Source: Buddleja alternifolia (Eukaryota > Streptophyta > Magnoliopsida > Lamiales > Scrophulariaceae). From it: a DNA stretch of 64,000 nt. A program made the translations under genes and the position numbers. Of this stretch, positions 35,251 to 47,923 are shown in pieces. Each line of letters opens with the position of its first letter. Within the stretch, counting starts at the first letter, position 1. The notes under the pieces are model-generated. The model worked only from the letters and a program-made list of their open reading frames with translations, was not told the DNA's origin and did not search any database. The stretch lies in NCBI GenBank assembly GCA_019426215.1, contig CM033392.1, positions 52,751,149 to 52,815,148 on the forward strand, in the 5' to 3' direction.

Positions 35251-35629
35251 CAAAATTAAGGATAATTACACTCACACCCCCTCAATGATGGGGTAATTAC
35301 ACAAACCTCCTCTCACTAATTGATAATTACAAATACACCTCCTCAGAGGGTCTATGTGTAAGGTTTCAAGGGGGGTGCAAGGACGGATCCAGGAATCACT
35401 TATTGGGGGGGCCAAGTTATCATGCATTAAAGTAAATTTTTTGATAATATTTGTATGTAGAATTTTATTTTAATTTTAATTTATCAGTAAAATGATAATT
35501 ATTGTGTGTAAAAGAATAAGCGACTTTCAATAAAAATTATAGTACTTTTCTAAATATATAAATAAGATTTAAAAAAAAGATCAAATTTGTACTCGATGTT
35601 TTTTGTGTACATATTATCGTATGATTGAA

Positions 35630-38030
35630 TAAGTTATTATACATTAAAAGGCATGTTAAACGCTAATTTTGAACCTAATTTGCTCATATGAATATTCATT
35701 ATTTGAAAATATGTAAAGTAACAATTAACTATTAACACCAATTAATATCCTAATTTTTGATAGACTTTTTCGTGTCTGTAAATTTATTAATGTCTTGTTT
35801 TTTTCCCTTATAACCAAAGTATTTTATATATTTGTAAGAAAAGTGTTCAATAATTGTAATTCTAATTTTTCCTTTTCAACATATTTATCTTATAGATTCT
35901 AGGGAAATTGCCTATTAATTTTAAGCAAAAAAAAAAATGTTGTTCACAATTTCAGTTTATCTTGCTTTCCCATTTTTTCTTTTCTAGTAATGTATTTGTT
36001 AAAAGCAAGTATATTATAAATAAAAAAAAAGAATAAGGGGCATGAGGAAGAGGCCTAAAGGAATTGAACTAAAGACTAAGAAGGTTGACTCAAGAATAAA
36101 TTGAATAAGTTATTACACATAAAAAGACATGTTAAACGCTAATTTTGAACCTAATTTGCTCATATGAATATATTCATTATTTGAAAAGATATAAAGTAAC
36201 AATTAACTATTAACACCAATTAATATCCTAATTTTTGATAACTTTTTCGTGTCTTTAAATTTGTCAATGTCTTGTTTTTTTCCTTATAACCAAAGCCTTT
36301 TATATATTTGTAAAAAAAGTGCTTGATAATTGTAATTCTAATTTTTCCTTTTCAAATTATTTATATTATAGATTCTAGGGAAATTGCCTATTAATTTTAA
36401 GCAAAAAACAAAAATAGTTGTTCACAATTTCAGTTTATCTTGCTTTCCCATTTTTGTCTTTTCTAGTAATGTATTTGTTAAAAGCAAGTATATTATAAAT
36501 AAAAAGGAAAAAAGAATAAGGGGCGTGAGGGAGAGGCCTAGAGGAATTGAACTAAAGACTAAGAAGGTTGACTCAAGAATAAATTGGATAAGTTATTACA
36601 CATAAAAAGACATGTTAAACGCTAATTTTGAACCTAATTTGCTCATATGAATATTCATTATTTGAAATGATATAAAGTAACAATTAACTATTAACACCAA
36701 TTAATAACCTAATTTTTTATAGACTTTTTCGTGTCTTTAAATTTGTCAATGTCTTGTTTTTTCCCTTATAACCAAAGCCTTTTATATATTTGTAAGAAAG
36801 GTGCTTAATAATTGTAATTCTAATTTTTCCTTTTCAACATATTTATCTTATAGATTCTAGGGAAATTGCCTATTAATTTTAAGCAAAAAAAAAAAGTTGT
36901 TCACAATTTCAACTTGTCTGTTAGATTAGAGAAAACCACGTAGGGAACTTGTATTATTGAGTAACATATTTATAGAGTTACAAGAGAGAGAGAATACAAG
37001 AAAACCCTAAACTATAAAGAAGGTAAAAGATAAATAAGGTAATAAGAATACTAGTCTAACTAGGAAAGCAATAATAATAATAATCTAATTAGAAAAGCAA
37101 TAATAATATCTAACACTCCCCGCAGTCGAAACGTGAAAGTCTTGAACATTGAGACTGAACTAAAAACCGAGAAAAGATGTTACGACAGTCCGGGCATAAA
37201 GAATGCTTAGTAGAGAGATTTTGACGAATACGTTTCTCAAGTTGGAACAGTTTCGTCTGGAAATCATTAAATAAGGCGGCGGTTCGACAAAGACGCTTCT
37301 CAATGTGGAGTAGTTTCGTCTGAAAATCATTAAATAAGGCGGTGACTCCAAATCCTTGTTTTCCAAGGGTGAGCAGCGGCAACTAACAAAACTAAAGGCG
37401 GCAGCGACTAAGCGCGGAGGCTAAACACGGAAAAGATAAAGAAAAGTAAAGAAACGGATGGCGGCGGCTAAAACACAAAAAAAATAAAGATAGGTTGTTA
37501 AACCCAAACTAAATTACAAAAGATTCACCATAGTGAAGGAAGAACAAAAAAAGAGAAAAAAAAGTATATAGGAAGCCGGACGGGGACGGCAATGGTAGAG
37601 GCTGGCGGAAGCGAAAGATCATGAGGGTTGAAAGAAAAACCCTTTAGCTCTGATACCATGTTAGATTAGAGAAAACCTTATAGAGAACTTGTATTATTGA
37701 GTAACATATTTATAGAGTTACAAGAGAGAGAGAATACAAGAAAACCCTAAACTATAAAGAAGGTAAAAGATAAATAAGGTAATAAGAATACTAGTCTAAC
37801 TAGGAAAGCAATAATAATAATAATAATCTAATTAGGAAAGCAATAATAATATCTAACATTATCTTGCTTTCCCATTTTTTTCTTTTCTGGTAATGTATTG
37901 GTTAAAAGCAAGTATATTATAAATAAAAATTTATTTGTTAAAAGTAAGTATATTATAAATTAAAAGGAAAAAAGAATCAGGGTGAGGAAGAGGCCTAGAG
38001 GAATTGAACTCTAGACCTCAAGATTGAAAG
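35630..38030 (+). repeat. Tandem array, about 480-bp unit, roughly three copies
   Basis: Copies start near 35630, 36106 and 36590. Each contains TGTTAAACGCTAATTTTGAA, TTCGTGTCT and TTCTAGGGAAATTGCC. The third is split by the TRIM at 36919-37858 and resumes at 37859. Confidence 0.88.
36919..37858 (-). mobile_element. TRIM element, 940 bp, minus orientation
   Basis: Terminal repeats of about 198 bp (36919-37115 and 37659-37858) start TGTTAGATTAGAG and end ATATCTAACA. Immediately inside the right repeat, 37647-37658 is GCTCTGATACCA, the reverse complement of the tRNA-Met PBS TGGTATCAGAGC. The left repeat is preceded on the minus strand by a purine run (GCGGGGAG). The TSD is TTGTC / TTATC (one mismatch) within the tandem unit, and the other copies show the empty site. 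The 530-bp interior has no gag or pol. Confidence 0.92.
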
Positions 38031-38329
38031 AAAAAGTGCTAACCAAGCTTTTCTATGCTTATATCTACAACCCTAACTTACTATTTTTGGGGGGCCATAC
38101 ATGAAAAAAATATATACCTGGGAACAAAAATTTATATTCTCGGGGGCCCCCAGTCCCCCCTAAATCCGCCTGTGGGGGGCTGCAACGGTAAGAATTGTTA
38201 CACACACAGGGGGTGCAATTGTAAGAAATTTTTAAAATGAGGGGTGTGTTTGTAATTATCAATTAGTGATGGGAGATTTATGTAATTACACCATCATTGA
38301 GGGGGTGTGAGTGTAATTATCCCTTAAAA

Positions 38330-39465
38330 AAATATCCTCTAGTTCAATAAATTACATCTAACATCCTCATGTTTCATGTATTGACGTAAGATTGGATGAA
38401 AAGTGTCAAAAGACATAAATGCCCTTACAGAATAATTTTAAAAAATAAAAGAGAAAACATGAAAAAAACAAAAAAACTGAATTACCATATTATCCCCTTC
38501 ACATTTTAGATTTACTTCTAATACCAATTTTAAAATAAAAATTTAAACTTCAAATGAAAGTAATTATATATATATATATGTTTATACATATATGTGTGAG
38601 ACTGTGTGTGTGTGAATGTGCGTGATTACGTGTGTGAGAGTGTGTGTACGTGTGTGTGTATTGTGTGTGTGTGTGTGAATGTGTGCGCGTGTGCGTGTAA
38701 TTGTGTGTGTGACTGAGTGTGCGTGTGCGTGTAATTGTGTGTAGCTGCGCTTGAGTGTGTGTGTAACTGTGTGTGTATTGTTGAGTGTGTGTGTGTGTAC
38801 TATTGTGGGAATGGGGTGGGTTGGAGAAGACGACCCCCACCCCCCACCCCCTTTCCTTTTAATTTTCCTTTTTATTTTTCTTTTTTATTTAATTTATAAG
38901 GTGATATATTATTTTAGTAATTTAGTTTAGAAATTAAGTTTATTAAAGTACAATTATTAAATTAATTTGTAAATTTTATAAATTAATTTAAAATATATAA
39001 TTTTAAATTATATAAACTATTATATAATCTAAACTATTATATAAACTCTTATATATAAATTTAAATAAAAGATTAAAATAATATTTTATACATAATTTTT
39101 TTAATATAATTTTAATAATTTCTAATTTATTTTATTTTCTTGAGAATTTTTTTTCATAAATAATTATTTTTATACTTTTTATATACTAACATTACATATA
39201 ACACCTATACTTTTATAAAATATTACAATTTACACCAAAATGGTATACTTGTCCGAATATTATAGGGTTTTCATGTCCAAAAAAGGACAGGGGCATTTTC
39301 GAAAGTTCACCAAAAAATTTAACGACGCCATACAGTAACCCTAACGGAAGGTGCTATTTGTTGGACAGAATGAAATATTGGGATGTTAGATATAATTTAT
39401 TAAACTAGAGAATTTTTTTATAATTTCAAAATACCTTAGGATGTTGAGTGTAATTATCCCTATAT
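38330..39465. mobile_element. Probable MITE fragment with a (TG)n microsatellite and AT-rich body
   Basis: 38333-38372 (CTCTAGTTCAATAAATTAC, ATCTAACATCC) is inverted at 39380-39410 (GGATGTTAGATATAATTTAT). The right end GGATAATTACACTCAAC (reverse, about 39460) resembles the TIR of the neighbouring element. The segment at 38560-38805 is a TGTGTG-rich microsatellite, and 38880-39170 is nearly pure AT. Confidence 0.5.
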
Positions 39466-39469
39466 ATAT

Positions 39470-41580
39470 ATATATATACTGCTTCCCATATGTATTTAGC
39501 AACTTTTTTTCGTTTTCTTTAGGGGATTTAAGCACCTTCCATTAATTAGCTCAAAGCAAAAGGTGGTCAAAAAAAAAAAAAGAATGCACCAGTTTTACAT
39601 CTACCCTACCGTTTCGATTGCTTGTTTAGATTAGGTTGTGAGGGTGTGCCATTGCCAGTACAATACGCCATAATGATACGAGAAAATTTTTAGATTAGAG
39701 TTAACAATTATTTGCTCCTCGCCCGTGGACGCAACTTAATTTAGGTGTAGTTTGAACCTCTTAATTTTGTTATGTTTGTTATGTTCTTAATTTCTTATTT
39801 TATTCTAACATATCCATTTTTTAATTTTTATCGAAAGTACATAATAATTGAACATAAGAATATTAAAGGCAACATAACTTACATCTGGTCTCCTTTTTTT
39901 CCCGTCTTTGATAATGCATAAATATGTGGAGACATTGTATTGTTAAAAAAAATTAAAAATTAATTAATAGAGTAAGAAAAGCAAGGAAGCAGTTGATTTT
40001 AATTTTGCATTTAATTGTTGAAATAAATAAAAAGGCAACTTGGGAATTTAAGCTCTAAAAGCCGGTGCCTAAGTTTAGTTTTAGACCCACTCTATCTCTC
40101 CTTTTTATTCTAAAATTTAAATTCTTTCAAATTATCCTTTCACTCCTTATTTCTTTAAGTATTAATTTCAAACAAGTAACATGTGTATTATTATGTCTGG
40201 TTTCTTTTGATGAAAGTATGAAAATACGTTAATTGTGCTATATATATATATATATATATATATATTCACAAAGTAACGTGAAGTTTAAACTTTTACAAAA
40301 ATACCATAAAGCAGCATGCAAGATAAAGATTTTCATTTTTTTAATTTTCATTTATGAGGTTTTTAAGTATTTCCAATAAAATCCTTAAAATCGAACCATC
40401 AAGCAAAGTGTCCTTTATCCTTATTTTCTATAGCTCCTAAGAATAGGTTAACATAATTTTATTTAGGCCACACGTTAAGGGACCATATCCATTTATTATC
40501 TCAAGCAAATCATTAATAAACGAAGAAATTAAAACAAATGTCCCTATTGCAATGATAAAGCTTTATTGGTTTATGAATTAGTTGATGACAAGAGTGACCA
40601 CTCTCATATACGACTTTTAGACACATAATTGCTTTAAATTTTAATCACGCGGAGAATACACTATTTATGTATATATGCACAGATAAATGAAAATAAAATG
40701 AACATGGTGCTATGGTAGAAATTGCAGGATTTGGATAAATTTCAAGAGAAAGGACGCGTGCATATCAAACAGTGTTAAAACTTTTTTTCTCTTGAGAAAA
40801 TTGGTCATTCATTTTGGTCAAAAATATTTTACAATGTAGAGAACAATACAATGGAGAGATACCGTCTCCAAAAAAGATTAACAACAACTGAAGCACCAAA
40901 TAGACAACAGATCTCATAAATGCAATTCAGAATATCCAAACCAACACACTCTCATACGAGAGGACTAAACTCCTATACAAGATATATTGACACTCTGAAA
41001 TATATATGTATATATATCATTATATACATAATGTGTATAAGATAATAAATAGGGGCTTATAAGCTCTTTTTAAATAAACTCAAACAAACACCCAAAAAAA
41101 AGAAACAACCCACGTAAAAGTACCTCTACAATATCCCAACGCATGTCGTCTCAACCTACAGCAAACGATCATCACATCGAACAATCTACAACAAACCTTA
41201 AACAATATTGAAAAAACATCCGTCCCAACTTAATTAATCTCATTATTGCATTTAAATCTCAAGCGTCGTCATATGCAACAGCCTCCTTTCATGATGCTCA
41301 GGTATTTTTTAAACATATTCATATGATGCACCAAAAGTCGCTTATCATCTACATAAAACTCGAGTTCACAAGTTTATATATAGCATTCATAATATAGTGC
41401 ATAAGAGGTTCTTACAAGTGAACAAGTAATTAATAACAAACAGACGGCATGTTATCAGCTGAGCGATCACTTTGAACCTTATTAACTTACAAGAAGCCGA
41501 TATGATTTTGTAGATAACGAGAATGTCTAAAAGACCATGCAGAAGCATATGCTAAGGCATTGAACTTCTTGTTCAGTCAC
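39470..41580. other. Intergenic DNA downstream of RPB8, no gene recognised
   Basis: AT-rich with (TA)n at about 40240-40265. It should contain the RPB8 3' UTR near its right edge. No transposon end or coding signal that I can support. Confidence 0.45.
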
Positions 41581-41589
41581 AATGGGATT

Positions 41590-44500
41590 TCAAACCTTCC
41601 TTAGGAGAATGAACAACTTCTGGTCGAGCTCAAATCTAGCTGCAATCGAAGGGTCCCCCTTAAGCATCATCAGAAGCCCACCAAACGAAACGTACATGTC
41701 CCTGAAGTTCAACCAGAAAACAAAAGCTTATACAGAAAACAAAAGCTTATACCAAAAGTACATACCAAAAGTACAATATTATCTTAGAACCCTGTCCTAT
41801 ATGGTAATATGCATTTATCGGTAAAAGAATTCAGATGAATGCATCATATGATATAGAAACATACGCTTTAACTTGCTTCTCCCTGGTTTCCTCAGAGATT
41901 CTGTACAATTTCCCTTGCATGACATAGTCAAACTTATCTGCAAGTGATTTCTTGTTACCCTGAAATCAAATTACCAAGAAAAGCCATAAATCATTCTAGA
42001 GCAAACTAAAGTAATTGGCCTTTTTGTTTTCTTGTTTTCGATAAGTTTAAGCAACTTGGTTGGGCCCAGTCTTCAATTTCGGTCGAAATACCGAAAGTTC
42101 GACAAAATTTCGGATTTTCTGGGGTCTCGAAGCGAAATATCTTTAATCCAATTTTGCAGAATATCCATCGAATTTCGACTGAAACCCAAAAGTTTCATCA
42201 AAATCTAAAATTTTCCGAAATTTAAAAACAATGTTAAATTATTTTGCAGAAACTTCAACCGAAACCCGAATTTAAGAAACGTTAAATTATTTATATATTT
42301 ATGTTAAATAATTTATGTTAGTTATAGGGACAATTGCTTTTTTGGTACCATATTATTTGGCCTTTTGCATTTTTGGTCCCATGGTTTTCAAAAATTGCAA
42401 ATTTGATACCATAATACCACTTGTTATTGCAAAAGTGATACCGACGTTAACCGAAACCCGAATTTAAGAAACGTTAAATTATTTATATATTTATGTTAAA
42501 TAATTTATGTTAGTTATAGGGACAATTGCTTTTTTGGTACCATATTATTTGGCCTTTTGCATTTTTGGTCTCATGGTTTTCAAAAATTGCAAATTTGATA
42601 CCATAATACCACTTAATTGCAAAAGTGATACCGACGTTAAAAAATAGACGGAAAAAGTCACGTGATTCACACGTGGCCGTTAATTTTACATTTTGGAGGG
42701 CTAATTTTGCACTTTTCGTACCATAGTTTTGAAAAAATGCAAATTTGGTACCATAGTAACACTTTTTATTGCAAAAGTAATACAAAAGTTATAAAACAGA
42801 CAGCAAAAGCCACAAGCGGTTAACTTTATGTTTAGGGATGGCAATGGGGCCGGGTCTAACGAGTACCCATCCCGGACCCGCCTCTGGGCTGGGTCTAACG
42901 AGTAACCGTCCCGGACCCGCCCCTATAAGTCCAAAAAAATGGGGCCGGTCAGGGTCCGGGTATTGAAATTCAAGACCTGGCCGGGTCTGGGGAGGGTAAT
43001 GAGTCCAGTCAATACCTGCTCCGGAGCCGGACCCGCCCCGGTTAAAAAAATAATATATATCACACACATATGACATAACACAAAAAACAAACACACACTG
43101 CTGCACTGCACACCGTGCGGGTAGGGGGGGGAGATCTGAAGAAGAAAAAGAACACACACACACCGGCGGGTGAGAGGTGGGGGCGGGATTTGAAGAAGAA
43201 GAAGAAGAGAGAAGAAGAAGAAAAAGAAGAAGAACAAGAACAAGAACAAAGAAGAAGTTGCCGGGGGAAGAAAAGGAAAATTGGAAGAAGTTGCAAGGAA
43301 GAAAAAGAAGTTGAAGGGGGAAGAAGGAAGAAAAAGTAGGAAAGAAAATAATATTTTTGTAATTTTTTTTTTAAATAGACCGGGTCTAACCGGTAGGACC
43401 CGGACCCGCCGGGTCCGGGGCGGGGCGAGGCTGGTAATGACCGGGTCCGGGGCGGATCCAGGTATTGAAATTTCTTAACGGGGCGGGTCCTGAGTATTGC
43501 TATACCCGCCCCATTGCCATCCCTATTTACGTTTAGGAGGGTACTTGTTCACGTCAGATGCACATGCTTCGACATTAGCCTAAAATATCCAAAACAGGCT
43601 TCACTTATCAATTTGTCAAACTCATAAAATCTCCTTCTAAAACCCTAACCTCCATAAAAAAAAATTCACCAAATCTTCTTTGAATTACCCTCCAAATCAA
43701 AATCCTAATCAATAATAGACATCAAGTATTTATGGGATAGGTGATTTTGCCAAGAAAATGGTAAAGACCTGCTCAAACCATGTACATGTCAATGTTCCGG
43801 CCCCTGTTTATGGTATGAGTTGCACATTTTTTTTGATTACATATTTTTTTTTTACTATTTAGAATTCTTTACTTTTTTATTTTTTTTGTTCATTTTGTGT
43901 TGGTATTTATGGAGGAATTGTTTAGGTTTTAAATGCACTTGTTTGGCTTACTTTGACAGAACTGTGATTACAAAAATTAGTTATCCTGAACTCTTAACAA
44001 TCACTCCTATTTCGTCGTTCTTAGTCGGTTTAGGAATTGCTCAATACTCGTTTTAACCGACGGACCAATTCCTAAACCGACTAAAAACAACGAAAGAGGA
44101 GTGATAGTCGAGAGTTATCGAGACAACAAGTCCCATGTAATCACAATTTTGTTAAAGCAAGCCAAACAAGTGCATTTAAAATCTAAAAAAATTCCTCCAC
44201 AAACACCAACACAAAATAGAAAAAAAAAAAAAAAAAAACCCAAGAATAGAGAACCCTAACCAGTAAAAAAACACATTATCCAAAAAAATATGCAAGTCAT
44301 ACCATATACAGGGGCCGAAACATGGTTCAAATGAGCAGTTCTTACCATTTTCTTCGCAAAATCACCCCTCCCGTAATACTTGATCTCAATTACTTATGTG
44401 AATTCTAATCTAGAAAATTATCGAAGAAGATTGGGTGAAAAAATTGTTTTTGGGGGTTAGGGTTTTTGGAAGGGGATTTTTTAAGTTTGAGATTTTGCCA

Positions 44501-46081
44501 AGCGAAGCCCGCTTTTTGATATTTTAGGCTAATGATGAAGCACGTGCCTCTCACGCGAACAATTACCCTCCTAAACATAAAATTGTTCGCACAAGGCTTT
44601 TCCCATTTGTTTTTAACTTTGGTATACTTTTGCAATAAAAAGTATTATTATGGTACCAAATTTGCAATTTTTAAAAATTATGGTACCAAAAGTGCAAAAC
44701 TATACCTCCAAAACTTAAAGTTAACAACCATGTGTGAAGCACATGACTTTTTCCATCTGTTTTTTAACGTCGGTATCACTTTTGCAATAAAAAGTGGTAC
44801 TATGGTATCAAATTTGCATTTTTTAAAAACCATGTTACCAAAAGTGCAAAAGGCCAAATAGTATGGTACCACAAAAGCAATTAAACCGTTAGTTATAATA
44901 TATGTAAAAATTGATTTTCAATACTCTTTTTCTTTCTTTGGTTCCAAAATATATAGTCATTACATTAGTTCCAAATCCTATTTATTTTAAATTTCACTTT
45001 TACTCATATTAACTAACAAACACTCCACATATACATCATACATAGTATTGTTAATGTAAATGCATAATCGTGCAAATTGAAGATATCAAAAGTTTCATTC
45101 AAAATTTCCAACTATTTCTATAAATTTTCATGCTTTCTCTAGATTCGATATCGAAATTATGGATATCCCCGAAATTTCCATCGAAACTTCTGTAAATTTA
45201 CTACTCCGAAATCTACAATGATACCGATATTTAATACCTTGATTAATATTTGGTATTTCACAACTTAATGAAATGGGCTCAAGACTTTATACGCTTAAGT
45301 GTGCTCAAGAAAAGTCTATCTTAATCCCGAGTGAAATGCCTACTTAGGCATAACCACCAAATTACCAATATACCCTTACAGTATCAGAAATTTACCAATA
45401 GGGATATATCAACCATGTTTTAGATATGTTACCCGACCCTACGACCCTGAACCATCAACCGTAGGATCACCACACATACAACCATCCCCATGATGCGTGT
45501 GTCCCTTGTGGAACCGTACACCATGGAGATTCTCTATAAATAGAACCAACGAGAACATTTTACTATTTTAGGGTTTACACATTTTACTCTCCAGTTTTAT
45601 TGAACATCATATTCGAGCCTAGTGCACTTATTCTACAGATTTGAGGTAGTTCCTTCATAAATTGGAGGCCCGGTCCTCACATCACATACAACCCAAATAT
45701 ATAATACAACTTACCACATGAACTATGTAATGAATTCATCCACCAAGTATTTAGGCCACTTGGTCATTTATTCAAGTCGAGTTCCAATATTCTATACTCG
45801 TGTCATGCCCAACGCGTTACTTCTACTGTCACGGTTCGTATTTCCAAAATATGACCCAAATCACCAAGTCACGCCGGATAGAAAATCAAGTGAAACCAAG
45901 CCAAATAGGTGCTACCTGAGTTGAGTTAAATGACTGCCTAACTTAATTGCCACGATTAACAGCCCCCAAATGAAAATTTTACTCATACATATTCTTTGCA
46001 GACAAATTAAGCATATAAAATCTAATGCTGGAATAGAGCTAGTATATAAAGAGTCCTCCAGATTTTGGAATTAACTGAATG

Positions 46082-46114
<33 letters not shown>

Positions 46115-47923
46115 TATGTATGTATGCATGTCTGTATATCGTGTTATCGATTTCCCAAATCCTCAGCATTTACAGGACAAGAGAAGTTGTGTGTAGGAAA
46201 CCTAAACTATCATAAGCCGAACACAAATTGCAGAAACTCATAATAAATGGGAAAGAAGATATACCGGAGTGTAATAACCAGTATCTGGTGTTCCATCCAA
46301 GTTGAGAGTGGATGCTAATACCATCATGAATTTTTCACCAGCATGCATAGGATATATCTCTGTATTGATATCAAGGTGCATGAGCATGTCAAACTGCTCA
46401 CTCCTGGCGGAAATGCGAGACACTGAAGATAACATTAGAAATTCTTTAAAGTCAAAACACTTTACCAGGTCAAAAAAGTATGTAAAGAACAAGCTAGCGT
46501 TAAAATTCTTGCACAGAACCAATTTGACGGAACCCAACTAATCAAATAGCAAGTGCTTTTACACTTGCTTTGTGATTAGTCACTCTCCTAGTATACGAAT
46601 TACATGAAAAGTGTAATTCAATAGCCAGTTATGAATGGCTTAGATTCAGCCAAACACTGTTTGGGCTAGAAGCATGACACACAAATCACTAGGTGGGTGT
46701 TTTGATGCACCAGCTTTTATTCTTTTTCTTCATCAATTTTCAGTATGATCATCGGTAGCAGTAACTGGACATGAAGAACGTTATTGCGCAATTATCCATA
46801 ATTCAACAATTTTAATAGCTTCGTAGAGCCAAAAAAAAAATACCAAACTTTCACATAAACACCCTAGCACACTTTGCATTTAGGATTAAGATAAACATAA
46901 CATAACCAACACGGAAATGCTTGACCTAGTAGTTCAACAGCAGGACCTTAGGTCACTTTTCTGTCGTGTTTTTTGGTTTATCATGATAATTGAAAAACGA
47001 AAAAAACACAAAGAATAAAAGAATAAACAAAAACATGGCTAAAGCCATTTCACCTATTTAATGTTTGATTCGAATATCAATGGCATTTGGCACTCCATAC
47101 AAACAGAACGGACATCATACTATTTCCAGACACTAATTTGATCATAACTAATTTGGTAAACTTTGCACCATCACAAACTACAAACACAATATTTCGATAA
47201 TTTCAAATTTTAAACACCTCAAAGAAACTTGAGCACAAGCATTATAACCTTTTTCGGTTTCCAATCTTCATTCTTTTCCCTTTATTTTGTTTAATTTACT
47301 CTTTACCATGAGTTATTATTTCGTAATAGTGCAATACATATTTTCATACATATTTTCTATGTTGACAAAACCAAATCTAAACAAGTTATCCACCATTTCA
47401 AATAACCCATTAAATCTTCTTCCACAAACATATAAAATGGATCTACATCTCTATTAAACACAAAAGAAAAATAGGGTTACCATGAGTTACTATTTAGTAA
47501 TAGTGTAATACATATTTTCTATTTTGACAAAACCAATCTAAACAAGTTATCCACCATTTCAAATAACCCATAAAATCTTCTTCCACAAACATATAAAATG
47601 GATCTACATCTCTATTAAACACAAAAGAAAAATAGGGTTACCATGAGTTACTATTTAGTAATAGTATAATACATATTTTCATACATATTTTCTATTTTGA
47701 CAAAACCAAATCTAAACAAGTTATCCACCATTTCTAATAACCCATTAAATCTTCTTCCACAAACACATAAAATGGATCTACATCTCTATTAAACACAAAA
47801 GAAAAATAGTGTCATGAGACTGAATATAGATGAAATGTGAAAATTTATACCTCTATCAAACTTTTTTCCATCTGGGTCCACGACATCAACTCGAAATATA
47901 TCTTCAAAGAGTGTTTCCACCAT
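41590..47923 (-). CDS. RPB8: RNA polymerases I/II/III (and IV/V) shared subunit RPB8 (RPABC3), 145 aa
   Basis: Exons on the minus strand: 47923-47851 (ATG at 47921-47923), 46422-46265, 41959-41865 and 41701-41590 (TGA). Phases fit exactly: 438 nt, 145 residues, close to the Arabidopsis protein. Recognisable blocks in order are [80 protein letters not shown] and [14 protein letters not shown], with the C-terminal [14 protein letters not shown]8 is a small OB-fold-type structural subunit of nuclear RNA polymerases. Intron 1 (1.4 kb) holds a tandem repeat, and intron 2 (4.3 kb) a foldback element with a further insertion. All splice sites are GT-AG and no lesion is visible. Confidence 0.96.
42070..42310. 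repeat. Dispersed repeat in RPB8 intron 2, related to 45000-45250 and 59480-59700
   Basis: Shares text such as AATTTCGAC, ATATCCATCGAAATTTC and ACCGAAACCCG with inverted or direct relatives flanking the foldback and in the JASON intron. Probably transposon-derived; type not determined. Confidence 0.4.
42329..44885. mobile_element. Large foldback element in RPB8 intron 2
   Basis: Outer ends CAATTGCTTTTTTGGTACCA and (reverse of about 44885) ATTGCTTTTGTGGTACCA begin arms that mirror each other through the whole element, with the centre at about 44050. Mirrored blocks include GCAAATTTGGTACCATAG, AGGCTAATG-GAAGCA, CCTAAACCGACTAA and the leader-like block at 43755-43815. A direct duplication of about 192 bp (42262-42453 / 42454-42640) has doubled the left terminus. 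The left arm also carries a hAT-like insertion. No complete gene. A short conserved frame starting [19 protein letters not shown] occurs in both arms. Confidence 0.8.
42832..43518. mobile_element. hAT-like non-autonomous element in the foldback left arm
   Basis: Inverted termini GGGATGGCAATGGGGC and (reverse) GGGATGGCAATGGGGCGGG, flanked by near-identical TTTATGTTTA / TTTACGTTTA. Subterminal GGGTCTAAC, CCCGGACCCGCC words are mirrored. The interior is a purine-rich GAAGAA tract (43130-43340). The right arm of the host foldback (44540-44585) shows the uninterrupted CCCTCCTAAACATAAA, an empty site. The simple-repeat frames here are not genes. Confidence 0.85.
44890..46260. other. Rest of RPB8 intron 2
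   Basis: Contains a dispersed repeat (about 45000-45250), then unrecognised AT-rich sequence, and an (ACATAT)n microsatellite at about 46083-46125. No gene. Confidence 0.5.
47305..47815. repeat. Three tandem copies of a 160-173-bp unit in RPB8 intron 1
   Basis: Each copy begins ACCATGAGTTA, contains AAACAAGTTATCCACCATTT and AAAATGGATCTACATCTC, and ends AAAAGAAAAATAG. Copies start at about 47306, 47480 and 47640 and are very similar, implying recent expansion. Confidence 0.9.

Larger units (their letters stand above)
35258..38325. mobile_element. Large TIR element (MULE/MITE-like) enclosing a tandem array and a TRIM
   Basis: The left end GGATAATTACACTCACACCC (35260) and the right end (reverse of about 38325-38300) are inverted repeats that continue for about 100 bp (GATGGGGTAATTACA, TAATTGATAATTACAAA). 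Just inside is a second inverted layer around GGACGGATCC / GGATTTAGG. The body consists of 480-bp tandem copies with a TRIM inserted. No transposase. Confidence 0.6.

Noticed and set aside
38550..38840. Thr/His-rich frame
   Set aside because: Direct translation of a TG/CA microsatellite.
43060..43340. Lys/Glu-rich and Ser/Leu/Phe-rich frames on both strands
   Set aside because: Purine-rich simple repeat inside a hAT-like MITE.
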